Shown here in pieces: positions 35,875 through 44,102 of a DNA stretch of 64,000 nt. The notes under the pieces were generated by a model, which was given only the letters and a program-made list of their open reading frames with translations, searched no databases and was not told the DNA's origin. The position numbers and the translations under genes are program-made. Source of the DNA: Spirochaetia bacterium (GTDB taxonomy: Bacteria; Spirochaetota; Leptospiria; Leptospirales; Leptonemataceae); NCBI GenBank assembly GCA_009885105.1, contig VFLI01000007.1, positions 1-64,000 of the forward strand. Direction: 5' to 3'. Within the stretch, counting starts at the first letter, position 1. Every line of letters begins with the position of its first letter.

Positions 35875-37869
35875 TCAGACTGACAGCGCCGCTTCGAATC
35901 CCTCTCGGATTGCATCGGTGACCTTGCGCGGTTTCACCGCATCGCCGATCAGCGTAACTTTTGGATAGCGATGCTTGATTCTTTCATAGAGTTCGTTGTT
36001 GGATCTGGTGCCCACGGCGCGCACGATCATGTCGGCTTCCAGAAATTCTTCCTTACCCTTGCGTTCGTACCGCACGCCGTTTTTTGAAATTTCGAGGGCC
36101 TTCGCATCTGTCAGCATCTTGACGCCCCGGCGTTTCAGGTCCTGTATGATTGTCCAGCGCGTCGAGCCTCCGATGTCCTGTCCGATTTTCGGCAGCATCT
36201 CCAGAATCGTGATATTCTTGGTTCCCTGAATGATGAGATTTCGGATCGTTTCGAAATCCTCCGCTTCGTTTTCTATCAGGAAGCGAGTTGTGTCGCCGTC
36301 TATGGTGCCGGCGTTTGCCAGAAGCACCGCAAGTTCGCATCCAACAGCCCCGCCTCCCACGATGACAATGTTCGCGCCGAGTTTCGGTAAGCCGCGAAGG
36401 ACAGACCAGGCCGAATGCACGTACGGAGCGTCCATTCCCGGAATCGGAATTGAGTTCTCTTTTCCGCCGGTGGCGACAATCACGACCTCGGGTTTTATCA
36501 AATCCAGAATACTTTCGTCCGCCTCGCGCTTCTGCACATCAACGCCGGTTGACTTCATCATGGCGTCAAAATAGGTGATGAGCGATTCGAATTCGCGCCG
36601 GTCGGGGGAGGCTGCGGCCAGATGCAGCTGTCCGCCGGTTATGTCTTTTTCAAACAACGTCACTCTGTGGCCTCTCTGTGTGGCTGTAATCGCCGCTTCC
36701 ATGCCTGCAGCGCCGCCGCCCACTACAACCACGCGTTTGCTTTGATCAGCCTTCGTGATGTTTGTCTTATACTCGGCGCCGGCCATGGGATTGACCATGC
36801 AGTATACGGCACGATCGGCAAAGATTGAATCAAAACATCCCTGGTTGCAGGCGACGCATTTGCGGATTTCGTCGAATTTTCCTTCATGAGCTTTGTTGGG
36901 CAGTTCCGGATCGGCGATGAGCGGCCGGCCGAAGTTGATGATGTCTGCCAGGCCCAGGCGGAGGATTTCTTCTCCCATGCGAGGATCGTTGATGCGGTTG
37001 GAGGCGAAGACGGGTATTGAAACGGCGCTCTTGATGCCGGCGGCCAGATATGTGTAGGCTCCGTTCGGAACGCCCATTGTCAGCTGCGGCACCTTTGTTT
37101 CATGCCAGCCGCCCGTCACGTTGAAGCCGTGCGCGCCGGCCGCCTCGAAAGCTTTTGCGATCTGACGCCACTGTGTGTTGTTGTTGCCGCCCGGCACAAA
37201 ATCATTGCCCGACAATCGCACGGTCACGGCGAAATCGCCGCCCACCGCCGCCCTCACTTTCTGAATCGTCTCGATTCCGAAACGCATTCTGTTCTCCAGA
37301 CTGCCGCCGTATTCGTCTTTTCGCACGTTCGATACCGGCGATAGAAACTGGCAGATGAGATAGCCGGCCGAAGAGATAATTTCAACTCCGTCGAATCCTG
37401 CCCGCTTTGCGCGCAGCGCTGACGAGGCGAAATCATTCTGAACTTTTTGAATGCCCTCAAGGTCGAGCTCGACAGGAGTCTCTCCCGTCAGTTTGGAGCG
37501 CAGCGGCGAAGCGCTGACGGCCTTGCGGTTCCCGATCATCATCGAAGGCGCGTACTTTCCCGCCTGGTATAGCTGAGCGAAGATCTTAACATTTTCTTTG
37601 TGTACCGCGTCACACAGACGCTTGAGACCCGGAATGAATTTATCGTCATTGAGTCCGATGAAACGATCCCCGCCGCCGACATCGTCCATGGAACAGCCGC
37701 CGACAATGATCAGACCGGCGCCGCCCCGGGCGCGGGCCGCGTAGAATTCAACAAGCTGGTCGCCGACATAGCCGTCGTCGGTGTAGTGCATGTGCATGGC
37801 CGGCATGGAGATGCGGTTTTTTATTTCAATCGGACCGACGTGGATGGGTTCAAAAAGGAATTTCAGCAT
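35875..37869 (-). CDS. Old-yellow-enzyme family NADH:flavin oxidoreductase, 2,4-dienoyl-CoA reductase type
   Basis: The protein has 664 residues from the ATG at 37869. The N-terminal FMN TIM barrel (about 1-345) starts LFEPIHVGPIEIKNRI, followed by the 4Fe-4S motif CVACNQGCFDSIF with a later Cys (AVYCMVNP), then an FAD dinucleotide fold VVVVGGGAAGMEAA and an NAD(P) fold NIVIVGGGAVGCELA. This is the layout of FadH and trimethylamine-dehydrogenase relatives, which reduce enoyl or dienoyl substrates. The natural substrate is not known. The frame runs on upstream to 38067, overlapping the neighbouring gene, but that leader lacks homology. Confidence 0.9.
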   Translation of the reverse strand: MLKFLFEPIHVGPIEIKNRISMPAMHMHYTDDGYVGDQLVEFYAARARGGAGLIIVGGCSMDDVGGGDRFIGLNDDKFIPGLKRLCDAVHKENVKIFAQLYQAGKYAPSMMIGNRKAVSASPLRSKLTGETPVELDLEGIQKVQNDFASSALRAKRAGFDGVEIISSAGYLICQFLSPVSNVRKDEYGGSLENRMRFGIETIQKVRAAVGGDFAVTVRLSGNDFVPGGNNNTQWRQIAKAFEAAGAHGFNVTGGWHETKVPQLTMGVPNGAYTYLAAGIKSAVSIPVFASNRINDPRMGEEILRLGLADIINFGRPLIADPELPNKAHEGKFDEIRKCVACNQGCFDSIFADRAVYCMVNPMAGAEYKTNITKADQSKRVVVVGGGAAGMEAAITATQRGHRVTLFEKDITGGQLHLAAASPDRREFESLITYFDAMMKSTGVDVQKREADESILDLIKPEVVIVATGGKENSIPIPGMDAPYVHSAWSVLRGLPKLGANIVIVGGGAVGCELAVLLANAGTIDGDTTRFLIENEAEDFETIRNLIIQGTKNITILEMLPKIGQDIGGSTRWTIIQDLKRRGVKMLTDAKALEISKNGVRYERKGKEEFLEADMIVRAVGTRSNNELYERIKHRYPKVTLIGDAVKPRKVTDAIREGFEAALSV

Positions 37870-38039
37870 AGTAAAGGACGATCGGGCGGGGCGGGCATAT
37901 TTTTCAAGTAGAATAAGAGATCGTGCTTTGTGAGCGTTGTCATACAGACGACTATTTTTCCACTTAACTGATAATTCGCAGTACGCAGGTTTTATCAGGT
38001 TTATGAGAATTCTTCTGTTTTCTGCTTTCCGTACGACCG

Positions 38040-38789
38040 CTACAGGCTTGCACCGCAGTTGGGACATTTACCGTTTTTATCCGGCGCGATATTGGTACTG
38101 CAGAAAGGACATTTTTGTATGGCCGCGACCGGTACCGGGTTGCCTGCAACGGGGCCGGTTGTCGGAACTGCAACTGCCGCAACCGCTCCTGCCGCCCAGT
38201 CGATTACGGCGCTTCCCGCCGCGCTGAGCTTCGCATGGAGTTTCGAGCCCGGGTACATAAGCGGCAGGGCTGAGGCGGGAACCGGGTTGCCAACCTGCAA
38301 TTGGTATGGCGTGTCGACTCCCTCGTAAACCGTGAGAGTCAGGGCATACATATCGATGCCGTCGGCGTTTTTGAGCTTCATTGGCTGGCTGGCGACAAGG
38401 ATAACCTTGATCGGTTTTCCGTGTGCGAGAACATAAGCCGCGCTATTCTCGCCGGTGTCCCTGGCCGCTGTTACAACCGGCAACTTGGACGCAAAATCTA
38501 TAAACACCTTGCTGTGGTCTTTGGGATCGACACGCACGGGAACTACGGCGCCATGAGCGAGCTGCGGGATGACGATCTCCTGAACTCTCTGCACTACTGT
38601 TGCCGGGAACGCCGGGACGCCGTCGATCATCACCATCATGGAAAACGTACACTTGCGCTGGGCCAGCCCATTGTTCATCCGAACGGTCATGCCGGAGATG
38701 TCGACCTTTGTGATTTCTCCTCTGCCGAGTATACCGTTGGCGATGACTTCATCGTCTGTTGAACCGATTAAATTGCCGAAAAAGCCCAT
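38040..38789 (-). CDS. Zinc-ribbon protein of unknown function (249 aa)
   Basis: The protein has 249 residues and a strong GGAGGT ribosome site. Residues 1-190 form a beta-rich domain with two similar halves (VMIDGVPAFPATV, VRVDPKDHSKVFIDF). A short Ala/Val/Pro-rich linker leads to a C-terminal zinc ribbon with CPFC and CPNCG (last about 20 residues). Such proteins occur in Leptospirales and actinobacteria with unknown roles, possibly as membrane-associated adaptors. No membrane helix is apparent. Confidence 0.65.
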   Translation of the reverse strand: MGFFGNLIGSTDDEVIANGILGRGEITKVDISGMTVRMNNGLAQRKCTFSMMVMIDGVPAFPATVVQRVQEIVIPQLAHGAVVPVRVDPKDHSKVFIDFASKLPVVTAARDTGENSAAYVLAHGKPIKVILVASQPMKLKNADGIDMYALTLTVYEGVDTPYQLQVGNPVPASALPLMYPGSKLHAKLSAAGSAVIDWAAGAVAAVAVPTTGPVAGNPVPVAAIQKCPFCSTNIAPDKNGKCPNCGASL

Positions 38790-38986
38790 GGGAACCTCCC
38801 TGGTTTATGATTCCTCTCCTCATCACGGACAGGCAAAACCAGTTTTTTAATCATAAGGCCGGCCAGAGGGCCGGGTCAACAAAAAAAAGTCAGTTCAAAC
38901 CAAATAACTTTGACCACAGTGCGCCGGGCTCACCAGGCGATCACAGCATAGTTCGCCGAACACGGTGAGGTAAAATCATCTCCGCG

Positions 38987-39259
38987 CTAATGGCGGACAA
39001 CACACCGTACGTTGAAATAACCCCACGACAAGCCATGGTTACCGCCAGTCTCGATGCTGGTGCCATACGAGTAATTGTCGGGACTTGGATTGAGTTCATT
39101 CCAATACCAGCAACATTCCCAGGTTTTGCCCGCCCCGGCACGATAGGCATTGAGAAGTTCAAATTGCGTTGGCAACCGCATGCTTTTCTCCTTGCAGAGA
39201 GCATCGGCGTTGTTCCATCCCCTGGCTGTTTCCGCCGGAGAACCCGCGATATCTTTCAA
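38987..39259 (-). pseudogene. DUF1566/Lcl C-terminal domain remnant
   Basis: The 90-residue frame has the C-terminal pattern of DUF1566 (Lcl_C) lipoproteins: MRLPTQFELLNAY, CCWYWN, and final NVRCVVRH. Normal members are at least 150 residues and begin with a signal peptide. Here the frame starts at a TTG overlapping the stop of the upstream cyclase gene, and no signal is present. It is most likely an N-terminally lost relic, although coupled translation from the TTG cannot be excluded. Confidence 0.65.
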
Positions 39260-40518
39260 CTGGCGAAAGCAGCAGTGTCTTCATTATCGAAATACATTAC
39301 TTCATAAATTCTTATACTCTTTGATTTTCCTTTTACGATTACAGTATCAACTTCCCTGATGTGGAACGAATCTGTTATGCCCTCTTTATGAAGTTCATCA
39401 TAAGTTGTCTGGGTTATCAGGACGGGACATTTATAGTACTGTGTCAGACCCTCAATACGTGATGTCAGATTAACGTTATCGCCGATAACTGTATAATCCA
39501 GCCGTTTATCAGAACCAATGTTGCCAATGATAACATCGCCTGTATGAATACCGATTCCGATCTCCAGTGGTTTCTTTAGATGCGGGTATTTCCTGTTGAA
39601 TCCTTTTAATGCTTGATGCATCGACAGAGCTGTCCTTACGGCGCGAAGAGCATCGTCATCTCTTTTTATCGGAGCGCCGAAAATTGTCATTATGGCATCG
39701 CCTATAAACTTATCGATAGTACCCTGATTGGAAAATATCACGTCCGTCATTCTTGATAAATAGTCATTGAGAAAAGACACGACATCTTCCGCGGACATGG
39801 ATTCTGATATTGAGGTGAATGATCTGATATCAGAAAAGAGGATTGTGACTTTCTGATTTTTTCCGCCCGGTTCAAGGCTGACATTTTGTTTATACAGTTC
39901 ACCGACCAATTGATGGGGCAGATATCGTTCCATCATTTTTTTCGTATTGGCCTCAATCATCATTTTTTTGTTGGATGTTGTTATGGAGTACCCTATTATC
40001 AGCATAACAGACAGAGCGATAAAATAAGAAATTAAATCGGTCGCGCTTATATTCCCAAAATAAATGGAAATGCCCAGAGGGGAAAGGAGCGAAAGGATTC
40101 CGGCATAGATGGTTCCGCTCCTGGAATATCTGAGAAGATTCAAAAGAAACAAAAACAGTACCGCAATCAAAGCGATCCAGTAAAATACCGGTCCCTGATC
40201 TCTGGGGATCATAGGGTCAAACAGCAGCATCATGGTAGTAATAAAATAATCGAAGGATATTGTGAAAAATTTGAGATATACAAAGTAAATATTCTTTAAT
40301 ACAATAATCAGAACGATGGTTGAATAAAGAACGAAAACCACATCCAATACTAACGTTACAATATTCGGCGTTGTTTTGGAATAGGAAACGATATTAAAGA
40401 AAGCAAAGAAATCTAAAATCCAGAATATCCCGATAAATGAAAAGCGGACAATTGCCACCTTTTTTTCGTTTTGCAGCTCATGCTCTGTTAATATTTTGTC
40501 AACAACGGAGATTGTCAT
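39256..40518 (-). CDS. Six-helix membrane class III adenylate cyclase
   Basis: The protein has 420 residues from the ATG at 40518. Six or seven membrane helices (about 25-185) precede a catalytic domain with D230 in ILFSDIRSF, D274 in FIGDAIMTIFG and DYTVIGDNVNLTSRIEG. These are canonical residues, including the Asp of the adenine-selecting DYT. It makes cAMP. It resembles CyaA-type membrane cyclases of spirochaetes and cyanobacteria. It is separate from the 30-kb cyclase and lies alone apart from the DUF1566 remnant downstream. Confidence 0.88.
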   Translation of the reverse strand: MTISVVDKILTEHELQNEKKVAIVRFSFIGIFWILDFFAFFNIVSYSKTTPNIVTLVLDVVFVLYSTIVLIIVLKNIYFVYLKFFTISFDYFITTMMLLFDPMIPRDQGPVFYWIALIAVLFLFLLNLLRYSRSGTIYAGILSLLSPLGISIYFGNISATDLISYFIALSVMLIIGYSITTSNKKMMIEANTKKMMERYLPHQLVGELYKQNVSLEPGGKNQKVTILFSDIRSFTSISESMSAEDVVSFLNDYLSRMTDVIFSNQGTIDKFIGDAIMTIFGAPIKRDDDALRAVRTALSMHQALKGFNRKYPHLKKPLEIGIGIHTGDVIIGNIGSDKRLDYTVIGDNVNLTSRIEGLTQYYKCPVLITQTTYDELHKEGITDSFHIREVDTVIVKGKSKSIRIYEVMYFDNEDTAAFAS

Positions 40519-40973
40519 GATAGTTTGATACCGTCGATTCAACAATGACCTGGCGGCTGCGGCTGTCTACTGTGAATCTAATTGAGAATCTCAGGCCGTT
40601 CATCAAAACCGGTCTTCGCGAAAAAATGCGTGGTATTCGTATATTGCTGCTTAATAACGGCCCGTGCAGACAGCTTCTCCGTCGCCTCAAGTTCTTTCGA
40701 CCCGGTTTTGTTCGGGAGACACCGAAATGGCCGGGCTTAGAATTTCGGGGCAGGTTTTTATCAAAGAGTTTGAAGCTCCGGCGAAATTGGGACGATTAAT
40801 ATCAGCAATCGCTGGCAGCCGGAAAGATTTGTCCTGGGTGAGAAAAGAAGGGTCGGTCATATCGCTGTAGAGCCGCCGCCCCGGATGAAGCAGAGCCGGC
40901 GGGTCGTGGAAGAGGCAAAGAGCGAATAGGTTTTTTTATTGACTCTGTGACGGGAATACTTTCCTGTATTGTC
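40519..40973. other. Intergenic stretch with degenerate repeat, no gene supported
   Basis: About 455 bp. The part 40709-40748 is similar to 13805-13845 (about three quarters of bases match in the same order). Short frames on both strands have no known domain; a minus frame here is the shadow of the zinc-ribbon gene that follows. The region lies upstream of both the cyclase and the zinc-ribbon gene. Confidence 0.45.
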
Positions 40974-41231
40974 ATGCCCCAACCTCCGAAGCCCTGCGCG
41001 CATTGCGGTAACACTGCGTTCCATTGCCTCCCCAATATGCTGATGCCGCTCGCGCTCGCGACGACCGTAATGGGCGTTCGGGCCGTAACGAAGCCCAGCG
41101 TCAACAGGCAGTGGGCGTTCACGCTTGTGGTGTGCACACAGTGCGGCTGTACGCAGACGTTCACCACCAACGCGCCCGAGTTGGTCGAATACGTCCCGGG
41201 TTCGAGCACAACCAACGTCTCGCCGCGTTGA
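40974..41231 (+). CDS. Small zinc-ribbon protein (85 aa)
   Basis: The protein has 85 residues from the ATG at 40974. Two Cys pairs, CAHCGN near the N-terminus and VVCTQCGCT near residue 54, are spaced as in a split zinc ribbon that closes on itself, followed by NAPELVEYVPGS. I think it is real because the Cys pattern is clear. Role unknown. It carries no membrane segment. Confidence 0.6.
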   Translation: MPQPPKPCAHCGNTAFHCLPNMLMPLALATTVMGVRAVTKPSVNRQWAFTLVVCTQCGCTQTFTTNAPELVEYVPGSSTTNVSPR

Positions 41232-41447
41232 GCGGATCGCAGAGGCTCCCTTCACTGCTGACTGGGATGTAAGTAAGATTTTGAATGGCCGGTTGTCGTG
41301 ACATGCATCTCTCTACGAACTGGCGGCCGCACATGCTCTGCCTGCGGCGGACGAAAATCCAGGGCGGAAGACTCACATTGCTCTTACAACGGAAGAGAGA
41401 TAATAAAATGATTGACCAGTTCAAGATGATGGCGCTCGAATGGATGG

Positions 41448-41708
41448 ATGGCAAATCGCGGGAGGGACTGGTTCAGACAGGCGGAGTACGATCTGCAGAA
41501 AGCCACAATACTTGATAAATTTTATATTCCAACGCGGTATCCGAACGGTCTTCCGGACGGAATCCCGCACGATTCTTATACAAAAGATGAGGCATTGAGC
41601 GCCCTGCGCGCCACGAAGGCAATCATTGAGTGGTGTCGAAGTTTCTTTCCTGCCGGTCCGGCAGATCGTCGGACTCCTGACTCTGAAAGCGCAGAGATTG
41701 GTGACTGA
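41448..41708 (+). pseudogene. HEPN-domain protein with central deletion
   Basis: The 86-residue frame starts like a HEPN protein (MANRGRDWFRQAEYDL) and ends like one (YIPTRYPNGLPDGIPHDSYT, then EALSALRATKAIIEW). HEPN proteins of this type are about 130 residues. The two parts meet at about base 41508, and the middle helices and the RxxxxH RNase motif are missing, so it should be inactive. The neighbouring nucleotidyltransferase is intact and overlaps it. An alternative upstream frame from 41408 ends early and is not the same protein. Confidence 0.65.
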
Positions 41709-41973
41709 GAAAATTTCTGTCCTGGAAGTGCGGCTTTTCGGATCGTTTTCGCACGGCGATGCAGTTCCCGGGAGCGACGCTGATATTTTGATTCTGCTGG
41801 AGCATGATTCGCGTACGTTTCGCGATAGGCTGGAGGAATACCTGGTTCATTTCAGCGGATGCGGCGTCGCCGTCGATGTTTTTCCTTTTACTCAATCGGA
41901 GTTTGAAGAAATGCATGACAACGCCTTCTGGAAGACCGCGATCGAGCAGAGTATTTGTCTTGGGAAAAAATAA
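41626..41973 (+). CDS. MNT-type nucleotidyltransferase (antitoxin of a HEPN/MNT pair)
   Basis: The protein has 115 residues from a TTG inside the HEPN frame. The catalytic motif is LFGSFSHGDAVPGSDADILIL, given here in two pieces (GSFSHGDAV and GSDADILI), with a third Asp in VAVDVFPF. Such MNT proteins inactivate HEPN toxins by AMPylation. Here the toxin partner is shortened, so the enzyme may be a leftover or act elsewhere. Motif residues are all in place. Confidence 0.8.
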   Translation: MSGVEVSFLPVRQIVGLLTLKAQRLVTEKISVLEVRLFGSFSHGDAVPGSDADILILLEHDSRTFRDRLEEYLVHFSGCGVAVDVFPFTQSEFEEMHDNAFWKTAIEQSICLGKK

Positions 41974-42015
41974 ATATTATTTATTATATTTAATCGACGG
42001 CCCCGATGTTGTTTT

Positions 42016-42051
42016 TATAACGATGATTAATAGAGTATATAACGATGATTA
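42016..42051. repeat. Two direct copies of TATAACGATGATTA, 22 bp apart
   Basis: TATAACGATGATTA occurs at 42016-42029 and again at 42038-42051, separated by 8 bp (ATAGAGTA). The stretch is A/T-rich and lies between convergent genes (nucleotidyltransferase and NarL-type regulator). Function unknown; two copies at roughly two helical turns might bind a dimeric protein. Confidence 0.45.
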
Positions 42052-42138
42052 TTATAAATATGTGATCCCGTCCGGCCAGAATTCTGTGCTCATATCAATG
42101 CGAGCCTTGGTCAAAAACCATCCGAATGGCAAGCGAGC

Positions 42139-42789
42139 CTAGGCCAGCCCCCGCTCGATGGCGAACTTCACCATCTCCGCTGTATTTTTCAGATCCAGCT
42201 TCTGCATGATATTTGTGCGATGCGTCTGAATTGTGCGCGGGGATATTTCCAGGGACTTTCCAATTTCGCGGTTTGTCATGCCGCCTGCGATCATTTTCAG
42301 TATTTCCTTTTCTCTCCGCGTGAGAATTTCCTGCGACATCTGACTGTCCCGGATGAGATTGTAGTCTTCCACAATAAACGAGGCGATTTCCGCCGAGTAC
42401 GATTTTCTGCCGGCCCGTATTTCATGAATTGCGAACAGAATTCTATCAAAGCTGTCGTCCTTGAGCATGTATCCCTGCACGCCGCGCGCCAGAGCATGCC
42501 TGAAAAATTCACGTTCCTTGTGCATGGTAAGAATCAGAATCTGAAGATCGCCGTGGCGGGCTCGTATTCTGTCCAGAGCTTTAAGGCCGTCGAGTCCTGG
42601 CATGGAAAGGTCGAGAATTACCAGATCGCATTTTTTCTTTTCAAGAAGATCCAGCAGTGTCTGACCGTCCTGGGCTTCTGCCACGACTTCTAAAGACGGA
42701 TCTTTTATTATCAGATTTTTCAGGCCGAATCTGAGAATATCATGATCGTCCGCGATGATGATTCTGTATTTGCTCTCTGTCGAACTCAA
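42139..42789 (-). CDS. NarL/FixJ-family response regulator
   Basis: The protein has 216 residues from a TTG start. The receiver has IADDHD, phospho-acceptor D60 in VILDLSMPGLDG and ILTMHK; the C-terminal LuxR-type HTH (about 150-215) reads LTRREKEILKMIAGG and TNREIGKSLEISPRTIQTH. It is a transcription factor acting after phosphorylation. No histidine kinase is adjacent, so its partner is elsewhere. Target genes cannot be inferred from the sequence. Confidence 0.92.
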   Translation of the reverse strand: MSSTESKYRIIIADDHDILRFGLKNLIIKDPSLEVVAEAQDGQTLLDLLEKKKCDLVILDLSMPGLDGLKALDRIRARHGDLQILILTMHKEREFFRHALARGVQGYMLKDDSFDRILFAIHEIRAGRKSYSAEIASFIVEDYNLIRDSQMSQEILTRREKEILKMIAGGMTNREIGKSLEISPRTIQTHRTNIMQKLDLKNTAEMVKFAIERGLA

Positions 42790-42812
42790 TGCAGGATTTC
42801 CAGATTTGTCAT

Positions 42813-44102
42813 CTAATTGCGGCCGCGCTCGCGGCTTTCTTTTTCCAGACGTTCGCGATGATCGGGATGGGCGATTTTGATAAGCTCCACGGCTCGCTGG
42901 CGGAAATTTTTTCCGTACAGATCCGCGATTCCGTATTCGGTCACTATGTAATGCACGTGCGCTCTGGTTGTCACGACTCCGCCTCCAGGTTTCAGCAGGG
43001 AGGTGATTCTAGATTCACCCTTTGAAGTTACGGAGGGCAGAGCGATGATCGGTTTGCCGCCCGGTGAGAGCGAAGCGCCGCGGATAAAATCCATCTGCCC
43101 GCCGACCCCGGAATACTGCCTGGTTCCTATTGAATCGGCGCATATCTGCCCCGTGAGATCGATTTCGATGGCGCTGTTGATGGCGGTCACCCGGCTCATT
43201 TTTCGGATCACGGCCGTATCGTTTACATAAGCTATGTCCAGCATGGCGACATAAGGATTGTCATCAATAAAATCGTACAGTTTCTTTGTGCCCATCACAA
43301 ATCCGGCCACGATCTTGCCGGGGTGCTTGGCCTTTTCTTCTCCGGTGATCGCGCCGCATTCGACGAGTTCGATCACGCCGTCGGAAAACATTTCTGTATG
43401 AATGCCCAGTCTTCTGTGATTTTTCAGCGATGCCAGCACGGCGTTTGGAATCGATCCGATGCCCATCTGCAGACAGGCGCCGTCCTCAACCAGGCTGGCG
43501 CAGTTCTTCCCGATCGCCATGTCGATATCCGTCAGAGCCAGCGGAGCCACCTCCGGCAGGTCCTCGTCCACTTCAATGGCCGCATGAATATTCTTCACAT
43601 GAATCATGCTGTCGCCGTGGGTCCGGGGCATGCGTCTGTTGATCTGAGCGATGACGAGTTTTGCCGACTGCCAGGCAGCGCGCGCAACATCAACGGATAC
43701 TCCCAGAGACGCATAGCCGTGTTTGTCCGGCACAGAGACCTGGATCAACGCCACGTCCAGCGGCAGGATTTTTTTTCGAAACAGGGCCGGCACCTCGCTC
43801 AGAAATACAGGAACATAATCGCCGCGGCCCTCCTGGATCGCCTTGCGCACATTTCCGCCGACAAAAAAAGAATTGATCCGAAAACTTTCCGCATATTCCG
43901 GCTGTGTGTATTCCGCCTTTCCTTCCGTGTGCAGAGAAACCAGTTCCACATTCCGGAGCTCCGGCGCGCGCGCCACCATCGCCTCTATCAGATGCAGCGG
44001 AGCTGCAGCCACGCTGTGCAGAAAAACCCGGTTGTTTGATTTGATGTCCGCGACGGCCTGAAGAGCCGATTCCTGAATGCTGCCCTGGTTGAAGACTTTC
44101 AT
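42813..44102 (-). CDS. Acetyl-CoA hydrolase / 4-hydroxybutyrate CoA-transferase family protein
   Basis: The protein has 429 residues. The catalytic Glu lies in GIHTEMFSDGV; SPGGKPIIALPS and VVTTRAHVHYIVTEYG are further motifs of the Cat1/Cat2/Ach1 family. Members move CoA between acids (succinyl-CoA, acetate, propionate, 4-hydroxybutyrate) or hydrolyse acetyl-CoA. The precise donor is unknown. Its ATG follows the hemN stop directly, so it is read with hemN. Confidence 0.87.
   Translation of the reverse strand: MKVFNQGSIQESALQAVADIKSNNRVFLHSVAAAPLHLIEAMVARAPELRNVELVSLHTEGKAEYTQPEYAESFRINSFFVGGNVRKAIQEGRGDYVPVFLSEVPALFRKKILPLDVALIQVSVPDKHGYASLGVSVDVARAAWQSAKLVIAQINRRMPRTHGDSMIHVKNIHAAIEVDEDLPEVAPLALTDIDMAIGKNCASLVEDGACLQMGIGSIPNAVLASLKNHRRLGIHTEMFSDGVIELVECGAITGEEKAKHPGKIVAGFVMGTKKLYDFIDDNPYVAMLDIAYVNDTAVIRKMSRVTAINSAIEIDLTGQICADSIGTRQYSGVGGQMDFIRGASLSPGGKPIIALPSVTSKGESRITSLLKPGGGVVTTRAHVHYIVTEYGIADLYGKNFRQRAVELIKIAHPDHRERLEKESRERGRN

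Noticed and set aside
38859-38874. CCGGCC-AGAG-GGCCGG hairpin as a terminator
   Set aside because: No T-run follows on either strand, so terminator function is not supported.
40802-41255. Minus-strand frames of 132-137 residues
   Set aside because: They mirror the small zinc-ribbon gene on the plus strand, which has a convincing Cys pattern.
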